Source: Anas platyrhynchos
Lineage: Eukaryota; Chordata; Aves; Anseriformes; Anatidae
Direction of reading: 5' to 3'
Length of the DNA stretch: 64,000 bases
NCBI RefSeq assembly: GCF_047663525.1
Contig: NC_092602.1
Span: 3,169,501-3,233,500 of the forward strand
Positions 34,541-47,700 of this stretch are shown here, one piece after another; the first letter of the stretch is position 1; each line of letters opens with the position of its first letter. The notes under the pieces are model-generated. The model searched no databases, was not told the DNA's origin, and saw only the letters and a program-made list of their open reading frames with translations. The translations under genes were made by a program, and so were the position numbers.

Positions 34541-36300
34541 CAAAGAAACCATTCAGGTGCAGGACGACTCTACCTCCTCTGAACTCAACGTTTGCCAAGT
34601 AGCTCTGTGTTCAGGCTCGAGGAATTGTCAGCTGGAGCTCTACGTCTAATTCACTATTCCAGTTTGAGAGGGCAGAAACATCCACAAGAGGTGGAGACTG
34701 AGGTTACGAAGTGGGAGCACTAAACAAAACGGCCACCCACAACTGGACTGTGCCCAGGGCCCTGCCTCCTGGAACTGCATCAGAGCTTGTATCCTAAAGA
34801 GTCCCTCCAGGGTCACGGTACAACCGTGACCCGTGTGGATCAGCTGTGTCGGAACAACTGACTCCGCTTCCTCCGAGAGACAGCACTGAGGTGCAGCAAA
34901 ACTCAACCTAGAGTTAGACCCATTCAATGCTGACCATCATTCCAAAAAAAACCCCAACAACCCTAACCACACACAATTGAATTAGTCATAACTTACAAAA
35001 TCTGCGTACAAAAGACTGGCAAACGTAATGCCATCATTTTCAGAGAGCATTTTCAACCCTACCAACACTCTAAAGCCGTGTTACACATCAAGTTTAAAAG
35101 ATTTTTCTCCGCTCCAATTGCTTTGGGGAAGTATATGCTATTTGCAGCAGACATGAAAAATCCTCAAGACAACATAAAATATATTTTGGCAAGCACACTG
35201 AGCTACCCCATCTCAAGTCTCGGCTTGCCTATGGCATTTTAATCTCACTATCTTATAAACAGTGCAAATTAGTACAATTCTAAACATCCTAGCCATAGCA
35301 GAATTTATTAACTATAACAGAACAGGAGAAGCTGTCAAAGGGCAACGGTTCAAAGCACTGACAAAGCTTTTGCCCGACTCATTCAGATTAGTGTTCTGTA
35401 ACATTTTTTTTTCTGAAAGGATTTAAACAGCTTTCCACAGTCATCTTTCTCCTATACCCTTAAACATTACCAGCAGTCAAGTACATATTTACAGTTTGTG
35501 CGCACACACACACAATTAATGGCAAAAACATTTTCCATGAGCAGCTGGATTTCAGTTACGGGACTGCTATAACTGAAACATCACATTAGTTGTATCACCT
35601 ATGTTCAAACTAACCCATCAGTGAAGGCAACTATACGCTCACAAATAGCAGATACAGCCTTTCTTGATTCTAAAGTATGAGGGTGAGATTTTTTTTTTCC
35701 ATTTTTTTATATAAAGAAAGTGCTCTTGAAGAGCCCTTAAATTAGAGTTAAACAATGGCTATTCAAATGATAAAAATGCTAGTATCCTAGTATTACAATC
35801 ACAGGTAGTGATCCTAAGGCACATCAGCCACATGCATATGCAATAATGCATTGTTTTGCTTTCAGACAGAAAAACTGCATTAGCTTTGTCTGTATTTAGT
35901 TAGCACAAGAGCTTGTTTTTAGATAAAGTATCCCTGAAAGATCATGTTATCACAAAAGTTACCAAAAGACAGAAAATTTAACAAGTAGTAAAAATACTTT
36001 TGGACTACTAATACCAATAAAGTTAGATACATAAAATGCAGTGCAAATTCACAATACACTTATCTATCACCTCCATCACTTCTGAGGATTTGCAACTCTT
36101 CAGAAAAAAAGTTGGCACTTGATAAGTGTAAAATATACCTGGTTGTTTTTATTAAATGTTAGCAAAACTAATTTGGGATTGTTTTAGTTTGTGTAGCAGG
36201 CTCAACGTATGAATTTCTATACTCAACCACCACCCTGGTAGCCCCCACCAACTTTTATTCTTCCTAGGACACAAATCATTTCTACAGCAGATTTATGTTT

Positions 36301-36560
36301 AGCATTCAGATACGACAGTTGCCATCCAAATACCAACACTAATAGCACAGCAAAATTTTTTTTTGAAACAAGTCATAATCAACCATGCTTACACAAATGC
36401 TTCAATGAGAAAATAATACCAAGAAAAGATATTACACTATTTTAAAAAACACATCCTGTACCATCACTAGATTACAGAAAAAACACACTTTGCAAACAAA
36501 TCCAATGCACGTTGCTTCACAAACTCCCCCATCTACAGAAACTTTCCAGATTTACACTGG
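36301..36560. repeat. Diverged segmental repeat, copy 2 of 3
   Basis: The first 33 bases (starting AGCATTCAGATACGACAGTT at 36301) match copy 3 at 26 of 33 positions by my count. Later blocks TAGATTACAGAAA (36468) and GCAAACAAATCCAATG (36492) match copy 1. The common order of blocks argues for one duplicated unit. Confidence 0.65.
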
Positions 36561-37574
36561 GGAATTGGTTCAGATGCCAGTAACACTGACCAACCTTCTG
36601 CCTTTTGTCTTCAGAAGGCAAAACAAGCCAAATAACTGTATTTTCAGAATAGAGAGCTTCCTGTTATGAGATTAATTTAAAATCAGTATTTGCTAGCAAC
36701 CACCACACTCCAGAGGAAATGATTAAGGGACAGTCAAGGGCCTTATGTGAAGAAAAAAATAATCAGATATTCTATTTTGACTGAAGCTGTTCATAGCACA
36801 GAGTTCCAAACAATGTAGTGCATTCCAGGACAATGATAAGAATATTTTAAAATAGTGAAGAAGATATGACAGATTCCTGATCATGTCGTCCTTAAGTCAG
36901 CATGAATTAGTTGAAAGTTGTTTGTGGGTATGAAAAACTGATAATGAATTTGTGGACATATTCTGCACAAGCAAGTGTTAAAGATTTGCCTCTCCCAATG
37001 CTAGATTAGATTAGCAGCACGTGCCTAGAGTCATATTGAGAATGAGATCTGAACTCCCCTAAGCAGCCTCCCTCTTCGGTGGTATAAAAAGTCATGAAAG
37101 GATGATATAAGAGGCAAACAGCCACCATGGAGTTCAAATTTTTTTGTTTCGACTGCTTGCACAGAAATGTTAACTGCAAATTCCAGATAGATAAGCATGC
37201 CAAAAATTGCAAGACTAAAGGAAATGAAGAAGTTAAAAACAGTTCTGCCAAGCAAGAGATGGAGTTTGAGGGACAAAATGAAGTTGTGGGAAATTACATG
37301 ATGTGAGAATCCAACACTTAATTAAGAAAATACCCTGCCTGGATTCCTGGAATCACATGATATCAAAAGCTAAGCACCGGTATATAAAAAAAATTAACTT
37401 CTGTATCCCAGGTGTGGAAAAAAAAATATGAAAATCTTAATAGGTAAAGAAATAAAAATTCCTGGTAAAATTTCTATAAAACCCTAAACTGGCTCTACAA
37501 ACAGTTTAGTTTAATTTCAAGAGACCAGGACTTTCAGAGTATCAAACTATTTAGGAATGGGAAGAGTGCATACT

Positions 37575-37580
37575 TTTATT
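37575..37580 (-). terminator. VPS37B: Possible VPS37B poly(A) signal
   Basis: AATAAA on the minus strand about 640 bases after the stop codon. It is one of several candidate hexamers; a further one lies at 36254-36259. Sequence alone cannot choose. Confidence 0.25.
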
Positions 37581-37775
37581 GTGAAAAATCTAAGGTAACA
37601 ACTGAAATGTAGAACTGAAACTTGTGTAACTTTTACTGTTTAAAAACTCTAGAACATTATCTGACAACAGTTTCAGCTCAGCGAGCTCTGAAAGTGTTGT
37701 GCACCTGGCCACAAATGCCACTTGTCTGGGCGCACTGTGAAGGCTGCTGGTGCAGTCCCCTCCAACCCTTCGCCC

Positions 37776-38030
37776 AGCACTCACATATGGCTGTTACCAT
37801 CCAAACACTGGCACTGGTAGAGAATTCTTTAGAGAGACAAATAGCTCCCGCTTGCCACACACACATCCTTCTGCAACAGGAATACATCAGAACAGAAAAG
37901 GATGCTGATTTACCATCGCTAAAGAATTCGGAGATTTATAACGTCAGGAAATCCACTGTGCACTGTTTCACAATTTGATGGATTTACAAAATTTAGCCCC
38001 TATCACCTTCCTAGAAAGTTCTTGCTGTCA
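37776..38030. repeat. Diverged segmental repeat, copy 3 of 3 (inside the VPS37B 3' UTR)
   Basis: Begins AGCACTCACATATGGCTGTT at 37776, then ACCATCCAAACAC, and later GAAATCCACTGTGCACTG (37948), CACAATTTGATGG and AAAATTTAGCCCC, paralleling copies 1 and 2. It lies 190-440 bases after the VPS37B stop codon on the minus strand. Confidence 0.6.
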
Positions 38031-38215
38031 CTGGTATTTGAAAACAAAAATAATCACATTTACTAAACACAATTTCAAACCTCTGTGCCAGAGCTCAAAT
38101 TTTATACTCCACTGTGCAAAAAACAGAGGCTTTCCATTGCCTACGTTAAGTCTCTGACAGGGAGAGAAAAAGGAAATATAAGCACCAATACATTAAGTCA
38201 GGCGCACCAAAATAT

Positions 38216-38713
38216 TCACTGGAGGATAAAACCAGGATGTGGTGGGAAGCGAGGTGGTCTTTGGGGAAGAGCTGGAGGATACGGTGGTACGAACTGAGAT
38301 GGGTATCCTGGCTGTGACACTTGACTTGCAGACTGAGCTCCCGGCCGAGGTGGGAGAGGAGGATACGGAGCACCTGGATAAGAAAGAGCTGGTCCTGAAC
38401 TCATGGCTGCGGTAAAGGGAGTAGGAAAGCGTCCTGCTGGGACTGAAGGCGGAGGGGGTGGTATTCGTCGGGGCACAACTGAAGGAGGAGGGTTTGCATC
38501 CGAAGTGTAGGAATCTTGAGGTGCTGGTGTTGTGTCAGGTGCTCTCGGCTGAGCCAGCGGCTGAACCTGTGGAAGTCTCTGTCCCTTCAGCACCATCTCT
38601 TGGAGCTTCTCGATTTTTACACGTCGCAGATGAGCCAGTTTGCGCTTGCTCTGGTACTCGTCAATGAAGGAATCCAGTGGTATTTCACCATCAAGAAAAT
38701 TTTCTGCCATATT
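38216..38713 (-). CDS. VPS37B: VPS37B exon 4 (mod(r) domain end, Pro-rich tail, stop)
   Basis: The acceptor is TTGATAG. Begins NMAENFLDGEIPLDSFIDEY, then the basic helical YQSKRKLAHLRRVKIEKL, then about 110 residues rich in Pro, Ala, Ser and Tyr with RRIPPPPPSVPAGRFPTPFT and a terminal GFILQ identical to human. The stop TAA is at 38216-38218. Confidence 0.96.
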   Translation of the reverse strand, partial: NMAENFLDGEIPLDSFIDEYQSKRKLAHLRRVKIEKLQEMVLKGQRLPQVQPLAQPRAPDTTPAPQDSYTSDANPPPSVVPRRIPPPPPSVPAGRFPTPFTAAMSSGPALSYPGAPYPPLPPRPGAQSASQVSQPGYPSQFVPPYPPALPQRPPRFPPHPGFILQ

Positions 38714-41700
38714 CTATCAAATATGGAATAATCTTTTAGAAAACGGCATACTCTGAGACAACCTAAAGGGCTTACGTCCTAAAAATAGGGTAATTTTGCC
38801 TGTGATTTTCCAGCTTGCATATGGAGGATGACTGGCATATTAAGAATTCGAAGCAGAATTTTGAATTAGTTATTACTTAGAAGCAGTGGGAGTTAAATAC
38901 CATTTTTGCTGAAATTTATGCTGAAGTAACAGCAGTAAGAACATCTGAATCTGTCTCTGAACATTTCCATGATCATCAGAGGCAGGACTGAATCAAGCTC
39001 AACAGCTTTCCAGATTGCCAGCTAAGCTGAATTACGGTTTAGTACTGCTTGCAATGCCAACAGAAACACTGAGAACTCTACAAGCCTCAGTACTGAGAGG
39101 TAGATTATTGCTAAACCAGATTTAATACTCATGCTTACTTGTGGCAAAGCAAAGCTTTGGGAAAATGATGTTTTAATAATCAAGAGAGGTGACCACACAT
39201 ACAATCATGAAATTCAACTTGTCCTGGGAATGTTTTTTTTGGAATCACAAGTCAAGGCCAATAAGCAGATCTTTTCCCGGATGCTAACAAACTATGTAGT
39301 TATACAGAATGTCCTATAGGCAAATCCACTAACAAAACTAACCACTCCCATTGCTCTAAAAACAAGCCACCCTTCAAGCACTTGTAGTGACCGTTGGCAC
39401 CTAGACAGGTACATTGAAATCATAATGGAATATTCCACCAGAACTGCTGCAGTCATCCCTCTCTTCTTACAGACCAGCACAGGCAGTTTTTCATTAGGTT
39501 ACTAATTGATGTTTGTAATAGATTAATACAATAACAGGCAAATACCATTAAAAATATTTCCACATTTAGATGCTGTTAGTTTGAAGGCAATGCCAAGGAA
39601 CTAAGAGAGTTTGACTTTCTCTTCTGAAAAATACTGTTGTGTCTTAAACCTCAAAGACCTTAAGAATAGAAAACAATTACTCAAAAAAAGTGTCACTGAA
39701 ATCAAGTGACTGCTTAAGGAAGTTCAAAGACCAGACCACATACTTAAAAATATCCCTTTAGACTACTTATTACATATTCAACGGTATTATATACTTCAGC
39801 TACCCCAAGTCTTCACTAACGGGTATAAAGTGGCAGAATTGAAGTGTACTGTCATTACCTCTGTGTCTTCCTCAATCTTAGCCCCCTCTGTCTGAAGGAG
39901 CGCTAGCAGTGTCTCCAGTGAAGCATTACTGGATTGTCTGTCTGTAACGGCATGAAAACAAGAGTAAGTGACAGCTGTTTGTAAATGACTTTTAACCGAA
40001 GCTATAAAGTATCATCGAGCATAAAAATCTTCTCAGGCACATCTGTATAAACAGCATACTCTACTGACCTAGACAGGATGACTGTCAGACTACAGTGAGA
40101 CAATACGACATTTAAGTAGTTAGTAATATTGTCATGGTGCTACAAACAGAAATTATAATGTATAATAACGAAAAAAGCACTTCAGCAAGTGTAGTATCAG
40201 ATTCACAATACTTCATAACTCAATATTAGATGAGAACATTAAATACAAGGTTGTTTGATTTATGACTAATCACTGGAAATTCAAATCGGGTTTTACTTTT
40301 TAGCAAGGTGGGCAAGTTTGATCATTTAGCAAACAATAGCTACGTAACCATATCAGTGTAATTGAAAGAATCAGTAGCGCATGTTCCTGGGTGTAAGAGA
40401 CGCTTAAGTCATTAGGTTCATGATCTATTTCAGAACTACGTGAGAATGAGATTCGATTTTATACCCTAATTCACAGATCTAAAAATGAGTGAAAAAAAAA
40501 AAAAAGATGCACAACAAATTTAAATTCGCTTAGGAAAGAGCAAACCATAATAACCAACAGAAAACGTTACCTAGTTTTGTTTTCTTTATCTGGTATGCTT
40601 CAAAAAGAACTTGCAGCTCTTGATATTTTTGAGTCAAATTTGCTTTCAAAGACTCCAACTTCGGCTGGAACAGAAGATTGTCCTCTGCCAGACTGCGGTT
40701 GCTGGCAAGAGTCATGTCTTTGCTGTGTTGAACATTTTGGGCCTGCAAAAAGAAAGGTGTGTGAAGTGACAGTGAGGATGTTGAGTGAGATTAATGGTTA
40801 TGTAGACAATATGGGAATTTCAAGACTACTACATAAACAGCAAAAGCTCTCTGCAAAAATCAGTACTAGTGCATTGGAGCAGCAAATAACAACAATACTT
40901 TGTTATTTTTTATTTGGGAATGCCTTCTGTTTTGGCGGGTATGGTCAGCTCCAGCTATTGCGCCCATTTTCACTCTCCCTCTCTCTCCTATGCCAAATTT
41001 TTCCTCACAAACTATTTCTGCTGCTCCACGATATACTATTTTACTAGAAAAAAATAAGGCCTACGCTGCAAACAGCACGTTAGGGACATCTACATGTACA
41101 AACACAAGCTCACACACAGGGAACATCGCCTGAGCGATTCCACTATGAGCACGGTTCTCCCTCCTCAGCCAGCACCACCCGTGAATTCATCGCTTCCAAG
41201 CAGGAGTTAGCACTGACCAGAGGGCACCTTCCCATATGTATTTTTTAACCCCCACATGCAGCAGACGGTTCATTAAGCAGTATTATTTCGAGCTTGGGGA
41301 AGAACTACTTTTATTCCAAACATTTGAAGAGAGTTTGTGCCTGACCTGTTGGCTGCCACGGCCTTGTGAGATCAGTTTTACACTCACGCCCTGCTATGCG
41401 AAGATGCTTTGTATGAATTCCTACCTGTTATTTAACCTAGATGCTTCATCCCCACCTCACTCACCGCCTTACCACCCCATGATGAATACTGACAGATAAA
41501 TCAACAGTTGCTCATAAAAACCTTTGAATTCCACCCGTAAGATGCAGCGAGACTGCAGAAGACCGTCATCCTTTATCTTACTATAATGCAAAAAAACAAG
41601 CATTGCATCGTTATGGTTCCTTCTCCAGAATATTCTTCCCAAACTATGTTAAATCAAATCTGGATTAATGCCAAAAGCCTGTGTTTCAGCTCAATCCTGC

Positions 41701-44700
41701 TGCTTAACATATTCTAGCCCAAAGACATGATTCTTAAGGAACAAATGACAATTCCCATAAAACCACTGCCAGCAAGATTCCGAGTTTGCTCGCATATGCA
41801 CAATTTTATCAAGACAGGCTTCAGTAGCTTTGGGAAAGACAAGTGTTCAGAAAAAAAAAAAAAAAAAAAAGACATCAAAAAGAAGGGAGGAAAAAGCAAA
41901 GGATCTGATTTCAGTCTGAATCAACAAGTGGGCTAATTTTCCCATGGCACAACAGACATTCTATTAAACCTTCTTCAAAACCAATTAAATGCTTGGTGCA
42001 CTTCTTGTGACCTCCTACATTAACATGCCCCTTCTACCCCACCTTCAGTGCAGGCATGAAAAGTACAGTGCTTTCTTCCTTTCACACTCCTGGGGGGACA
42101 TAAGAGAGGCTCACCTCTGAAAGGGCAAAAGAGGAAACCTGAATGAAAGGAAATCTGAAAATCCCTGAAAAGGAGGGGATTAGAACTCATGTGTTCCTGA
42201 CAGTCTGAGCACAAGGCCATGTGCAACAGGTGGAAACATCTCCCAAGTATAGCAGCAGTGTCTTTATAAGCAGTTACTTCCTTTTAAAATTTTTATACAC
42301 TGCTTTAACCTGCTAACTTCAAATTTGACTCAGCATTGCTTAAATACATATTTAAGACTTAAATACATCCTGAGATATTGCTCCTCAAATATCCAAGCTT
42401 TACTTTTTTGCGCTGTTCTTGCTAAACCACTCAAAAAAATATCATCAAGTCAAGGATAATGCTGAGTCCTAAACTGTACATCAATCAAAATAAAAGTCTA
42501 TTCTAAGCTGTACAAATGGGAGGAACTATTTGTAATACTGTTTTGGCTTCTCAAGATTCTCACATCGAGCCTAAACAAGCTTCCAACCCTATGCTTGTGT
42601 TCAACTTGAATACTTTCCAAGAATAAAAAGAAAATCCTCTCTTCTCACTTTTGATTCCAATGCAAAATAATTTAAATTAAACTCGTTGCTTCCATTTGTT
42701 TGTTCTCTTATGATCCAACGCAGTTAGACTCAATTTTAGTAAGCTGAAGTCCTTGTTTTACATTTTTTCCAAACAATAATGAATGGAAACCAAGTACACA
42801 CTATTTAACAGCTTAATTACTGACATCCAGCTTCTTACCAAATTACCTGCCATCACCACAAGTTTTGTTAACTGGCTGCCTTGTGAACTGCCAGCCAAAG
42901 AAGATTGCGTGCAAAAAGATTTATGCTTTCTGATGCCTCTCCTCTTTCACCATTTTAACGAGCAAACTACTTCCTTCAAGTGACTTAAATTTGGTCTGGT
43001 GATCACATTTTCACTGCTTGTAGGGCTGATGTTCTCATTTCAAAGTAGTTGTGCAGTCAGGCTGGGAAGACCAGTTTTATGAGCGGACTTTGATCTTTCG
43101 TCAGGATGAAGAACATGTTATGTACATTTTTTCTAGAGAAGTAAAAACAGAGGAATGAAAGATACGCAAATCTATAAACATTTCAAGAGTACAAATCTCT
43201 GGGAAAGGGCATTACTCAAATCATGTATGTAATAAGGAAGAGAAGAGCTCCAGGTAAATAGGCAGAATAAGAGAAAAGGCTTCTCTAAGTGATATAAAAC
43301 TTCAGCTACTTTTTAAATAACTCTCTTCCTTAGGTACCATAATGTACTTAACCATGTACATAGCGTGCAGCAGGGCTACAGATATGAACAAGGAGACAAA
43401 CACCTAGCTTTCTACAATGACTTTCTGAAGAACTTTACTTCTGAATCACTATGAATGCGCAAGATGAATAAACATCATCATAATAGGATATATTTGTCTC
43501 ATAGGTGTAAGAAACAAATTACTATTACAACAGCACTTGCAAAGTCAGAGTTACCTGGTTTGATGGCAGACAAGCACAGGTAACCCACCTACATCTGACA
43601 CAGTGACACCCTTTCCTGACCTTGCCACCTGATGTCTAGCGACTACTGACTACCCTATACTTAACTGGAAGTCTTACAAATATGTTTTTAAAGACGACAA
43701 AAAGCTGAGCTATTCTTAATCGCACTGTAAGTTACAGTGCTTAAAATTACACAAGCCCTAATGACTCAACTTCTCCTGTATTATAGCACTTCTAAGAAGG
43801 GCACGTTTTTCTAAGAAATTGAACAAAAGACACAATTCATATTTAATGATCAATGTTAATCTTGAAGTCTTCGCTTCCAGCTTTAGTCTCTGTACCAAAT
43901 TTCTTTTTGACAAATGGGCAGTTAAACAGATGAGAAACTCATATTGAATCTTGCTCAAAACCATGCAAAGAACCAACTCTTCAATTACAAGGTAAACTTA
44001 AGAAGAACTTCTTTCTGAAACAAAGATAAAGACCCATTCACCTATTTGGGACATTTTAATGCTTCATTTCACTGAAAGAAATTTGGGGAGGGAGTAAATT
44101 CTAATTCCTAACAAACAGAACCAATATAAACCCAAGCCAATGCAAACTGAATACTACGACAATTTTACAAACCAGAATAATCTCTGGCACAGATGTAAAT
44201 TCAGTGTCAAACTTTTCTGCAACTGTTCCACGACATTTAGAAGTTAATTCAAGGACTCAGAAAAGCAAACTCTTAAATTAGCCTAAAAAGCCCTAAAGAA
44301 AAGCTTTCAAAAATGTTGCCTGATTTAAAACCCAAAAAAAAATAAATAAATTGCACAATCATCCAAGGGTCTAAGATCCAGCATAGCGTGACCCGTCTGC
44401 TAAGAGTACCAACGCAGCACAAAGCACGCTTTCAGCATCCATTCAATAGCTATAACAGAACAAGGAAGGAATAAATCCAAACCAAGTTATTTTGTTGTCA
44501 GATCTGCTCTGCAACAAAAAATTGTATTATTAGGGAACTGCTACTGCATTGGATGTTCGCCTGCCTAATGGAAGTAGAGTGAAAAAAAGTTACCAACAGA
44601 AATAAGCTCAGAGCACGCAACTCGAGCAGAATTGCTAAGACGACTGTTGAGGTTGTGTGCAGGAAACCTGAATCTGAAAACAGATGAAAAATACCAGCCA

Positions 44701-47700
44701 GAATTGTGAGACATAATGAGACAGGGCGATATTAAAGTAGAATGTGCTTTTTTTTTTTTCCCCACTTGTTTTCCTTTTAACTATCAAGGCCTTGCTATGA
44801 ATTCTGAATGGGACAAACAGGGTGACACGGAGCTTCTTACAATGGGATTTTGATGGCAGAGGGATTGCTCAACACTGAGCTCTAAACCAAACTGCGGGCA
44901 AGGCAAGGCAATGAAGTCACATACACGTGGAAGTTAAAGACAAAATCAGGGATTATGAAGTTATTCAAAACTTAAGATGCTTAAATAGTTTCTTTAAGAG
45001 ACATAATTTGAGTAGTTTTACTCAAGGATTTACTTAATAAGCACTTGTAAGAACAGGCAGCAGCAATTGCTTTGGGAATGGAAATCCCACTGATCTCCTG
45101 AATTGCAGCTTTGTTTCATCCCACTTTTAAAGTGAAGAAAAGTGCTGGACAAAGTTAAAATACGAGCAAGTACTAGGACTAGCTTAGCAACATTTTTACT
45201 GTTTACCATTAATTCCAAAATAAATGTTTGCCCTAAGAGTGGTTTGTTCAGAATGACTCTGAGAAGCATCCCTCCTGTTGACCTAAGGCACGTTCCCAGT
45301 ACAACACGTCCAGACCAGGTCCTTCTGCCACCGTCCGAGCAACTGAAACCCCAAGGAGCCACAAAGTGCACCCAGTGCTGCTGTAATTACAAGCTGGCTT
45401 TGGCAGGCGTCAGGACAAGAAGTCCACTGGTACTTTCAAGAAAAAGTCTCTCGAGGAGCTACAAATAAAACAAACACTTAAACTCTCTCTTTCACTTGAA
45501 TTACATACTTGTAATTTAGGATTCAAATGCGCTGTCACACTGCAGAATTATAACTATGCACAGTTGGAGTGACAAATTAACCCTTGAAATAGGAGCCAAC
45601 AGGTGCAGAGGAGGAGAATAAAGACGTCTTTTACAGAAGATTTAGGAGTGCTTTTCATCAAGTACTGGTGAATAACGCACCCTCTAATGGCATCTGTTTG
45701 GTAATAAATATTAAGACATATTCCAAAATAAACAGATTTGCTAAATTTAGGTCTGATTATGCAAGTACTAGCTTAAAAATGAGAAAATAGAGGCTAAAAG
45801 GTAAGTTGCGATTCCTAAATGTTTACTCCTGCTGCCCAGAACTGCAGTTTGTGCCCAGCAGACACAGGCAGGTTATTCATTCCGTGCTTAGCTGGAAAAG
45901 AAAATCCTATAGTTGTCACCAAGTCTAATTCTTGACTTTGTAGCTAAATTTCATGTTTGGCAAACGGGAACATAACCACTCACACCATGTGGTTTTAGGA
46001 CAGGATAAGGAATCCAAGAAATCTGGGCATGCATTCACATCGTTTGAACTTGGGACTTTCTGCAGACTGCCCGATCTTTTCAAACAGCTTTTGAGAAAAG
46101 GGCTACACTCAAAAACCCTTTCCATGCCTGCCAGCAAATTCCAAAATGCTGGAACGAGAGGAAGGCGATGCATTTCTGACGACTTCATTTCATACGATAA
46201 AGGTGTTGAAAAGCAAATAATTTTGGCGGTGGACATGGAGCGTTCAGTAACACAATGCTGCACTGTTAAAAGCAAAGTCCTAGTACAGGTCACGAGACGA
46301 CCAACTCTCACCAGAGAAATTCATCGAGCTACCACCAGTATCCCATCACAGACTCACCTATGCTGTTTAGAATTACCATTCTGAGATTGACTTTTACAAA
46401 CAATGTACTTTTATTGCGTGAAGATGAATACCATCGATGTACTACAGAAATTAACCTCAAAGGATTATCAAAAAACCTCCTCGATTTCAAAAGATGAGGA
46501 GTACCAGACAATTGGCTTCCTTCCTCTTTCTACCAGACAAGATGTTCGTTGTTCAAGCGCTAAAAGCCCAGAGGCTTCAAAAACAACCTTGCAGACAGAA
46601 AAAAAAGCAGCTTAGCTCTTTGATGCCACATTTGTACACACCTGGGGTTACAGCATGAAGGACACTGCCTAAGCACATTACCCCAGTGAAATATATCTGC
46701 ACACAAGCACACACACGCAGATATATATATGTATTTATATATATATATATGCCTACACCCCCAGGATGACATATACAAATCCTGCTCAAGTGCTGCACAG
46801 GAACACATTCCCTTCGGAGCTGGAAGGAGCCTATTTTTAGCTATTAGCAAGAAAGCCAAGTGGTTTTCCAATCCCTTCTCTCTGTGAACAAAACATTGTT
46901 TTTCTGAGCTGGGTTTCCCTCGCAACGAGGAGTACAAAGGTTTTTTCAATTATGGGATAATCAGCTTTAGCCAATTTTGCCACTGAAAATACGAGTGACC
47001 TCAGAGAAGTGACTCAGGAAACATGATTTAATTGGCATGCCCCAATAAAATTACTAATTTAAGGACTTTGGAATAACGCTACAACCTAGATACATCCAGA
47101 CAGCAAACCAAATACCTACACAAGCAGCAGTGAAGTTACCATGGCTTCCCCTTAATGTTCAGGATTTCCCTCTCTCCCTCTTCCTGCCACATACTTCATT
47201 GTGAAAAATCAGGAGCCAGCAGCACAAACCCAAGGAGTAAACAATTCAATGAAGGCAGTAACAAAATGAGGAAGTATTTGAGCAATTCCAGGATAGGTAA
47301 ATGCTTCTGAGTTGAACAGACTCTGGTAAAAGCCTCCGTGCACAATAAACAAGGATTACACCCGACAGTACTATAGCCCTATTTCCACACAGCTCAAATA
47401 CCTTCAACCTAGCCACACTTTCCTAACACCACAAAATATTCCCTCGGGCCCGGAGAACTTTACTCTACAATTTAAAAGCCTTCTGTTGCCAACTAAAGAG
47501 GGAAACCGGAGGGTCAGATCGAGAAGACGGTGTAATCCTGCAGAGAGAGACAAGCTTTGCCACGAAGGTCAAGAGGTTTTTTTGTCACTTCTCACCCACA
47601 GTCTGAAGTCTGCACTGACCGAAAAACAGAGGCTGGCTGGGCCAGCCCACCTACTGCTGTACCTTGCCAGAGGTCATGCTGCAATCAGCAGCACTGCACC

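Larger units (their letters stand above)
30540..38215. other. HIP1R-VPS37B tail-to-tail region with VPS37B 3' UTR
   Basis: AT-rich, with no gene-like ORF on either strand. The VPS37B 3' UTR runs leftward from 38215, but where it ends is not clear because several minus-strand AATAAA hexamers occur (37575, 36254, 34259, 30890 among them). Contains short AC runs (33061-33072) and the triplicated segment listed separately. Confidence 0.55.

Noticed and set aside
41851-41870. Poly(A) tract as evidence of a processed pseudogene or retroposon
   Set aside because: No gene-like body or flanking duplication was seen on either side.
45953-46384. 143-codon plus-strand ORF in VPS37B intron 1
   Set aside because: No recognisable domain, antisense to the host gene, no promoter or splice context. 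Length is not unusual for 8 kb of noncoding DNA.
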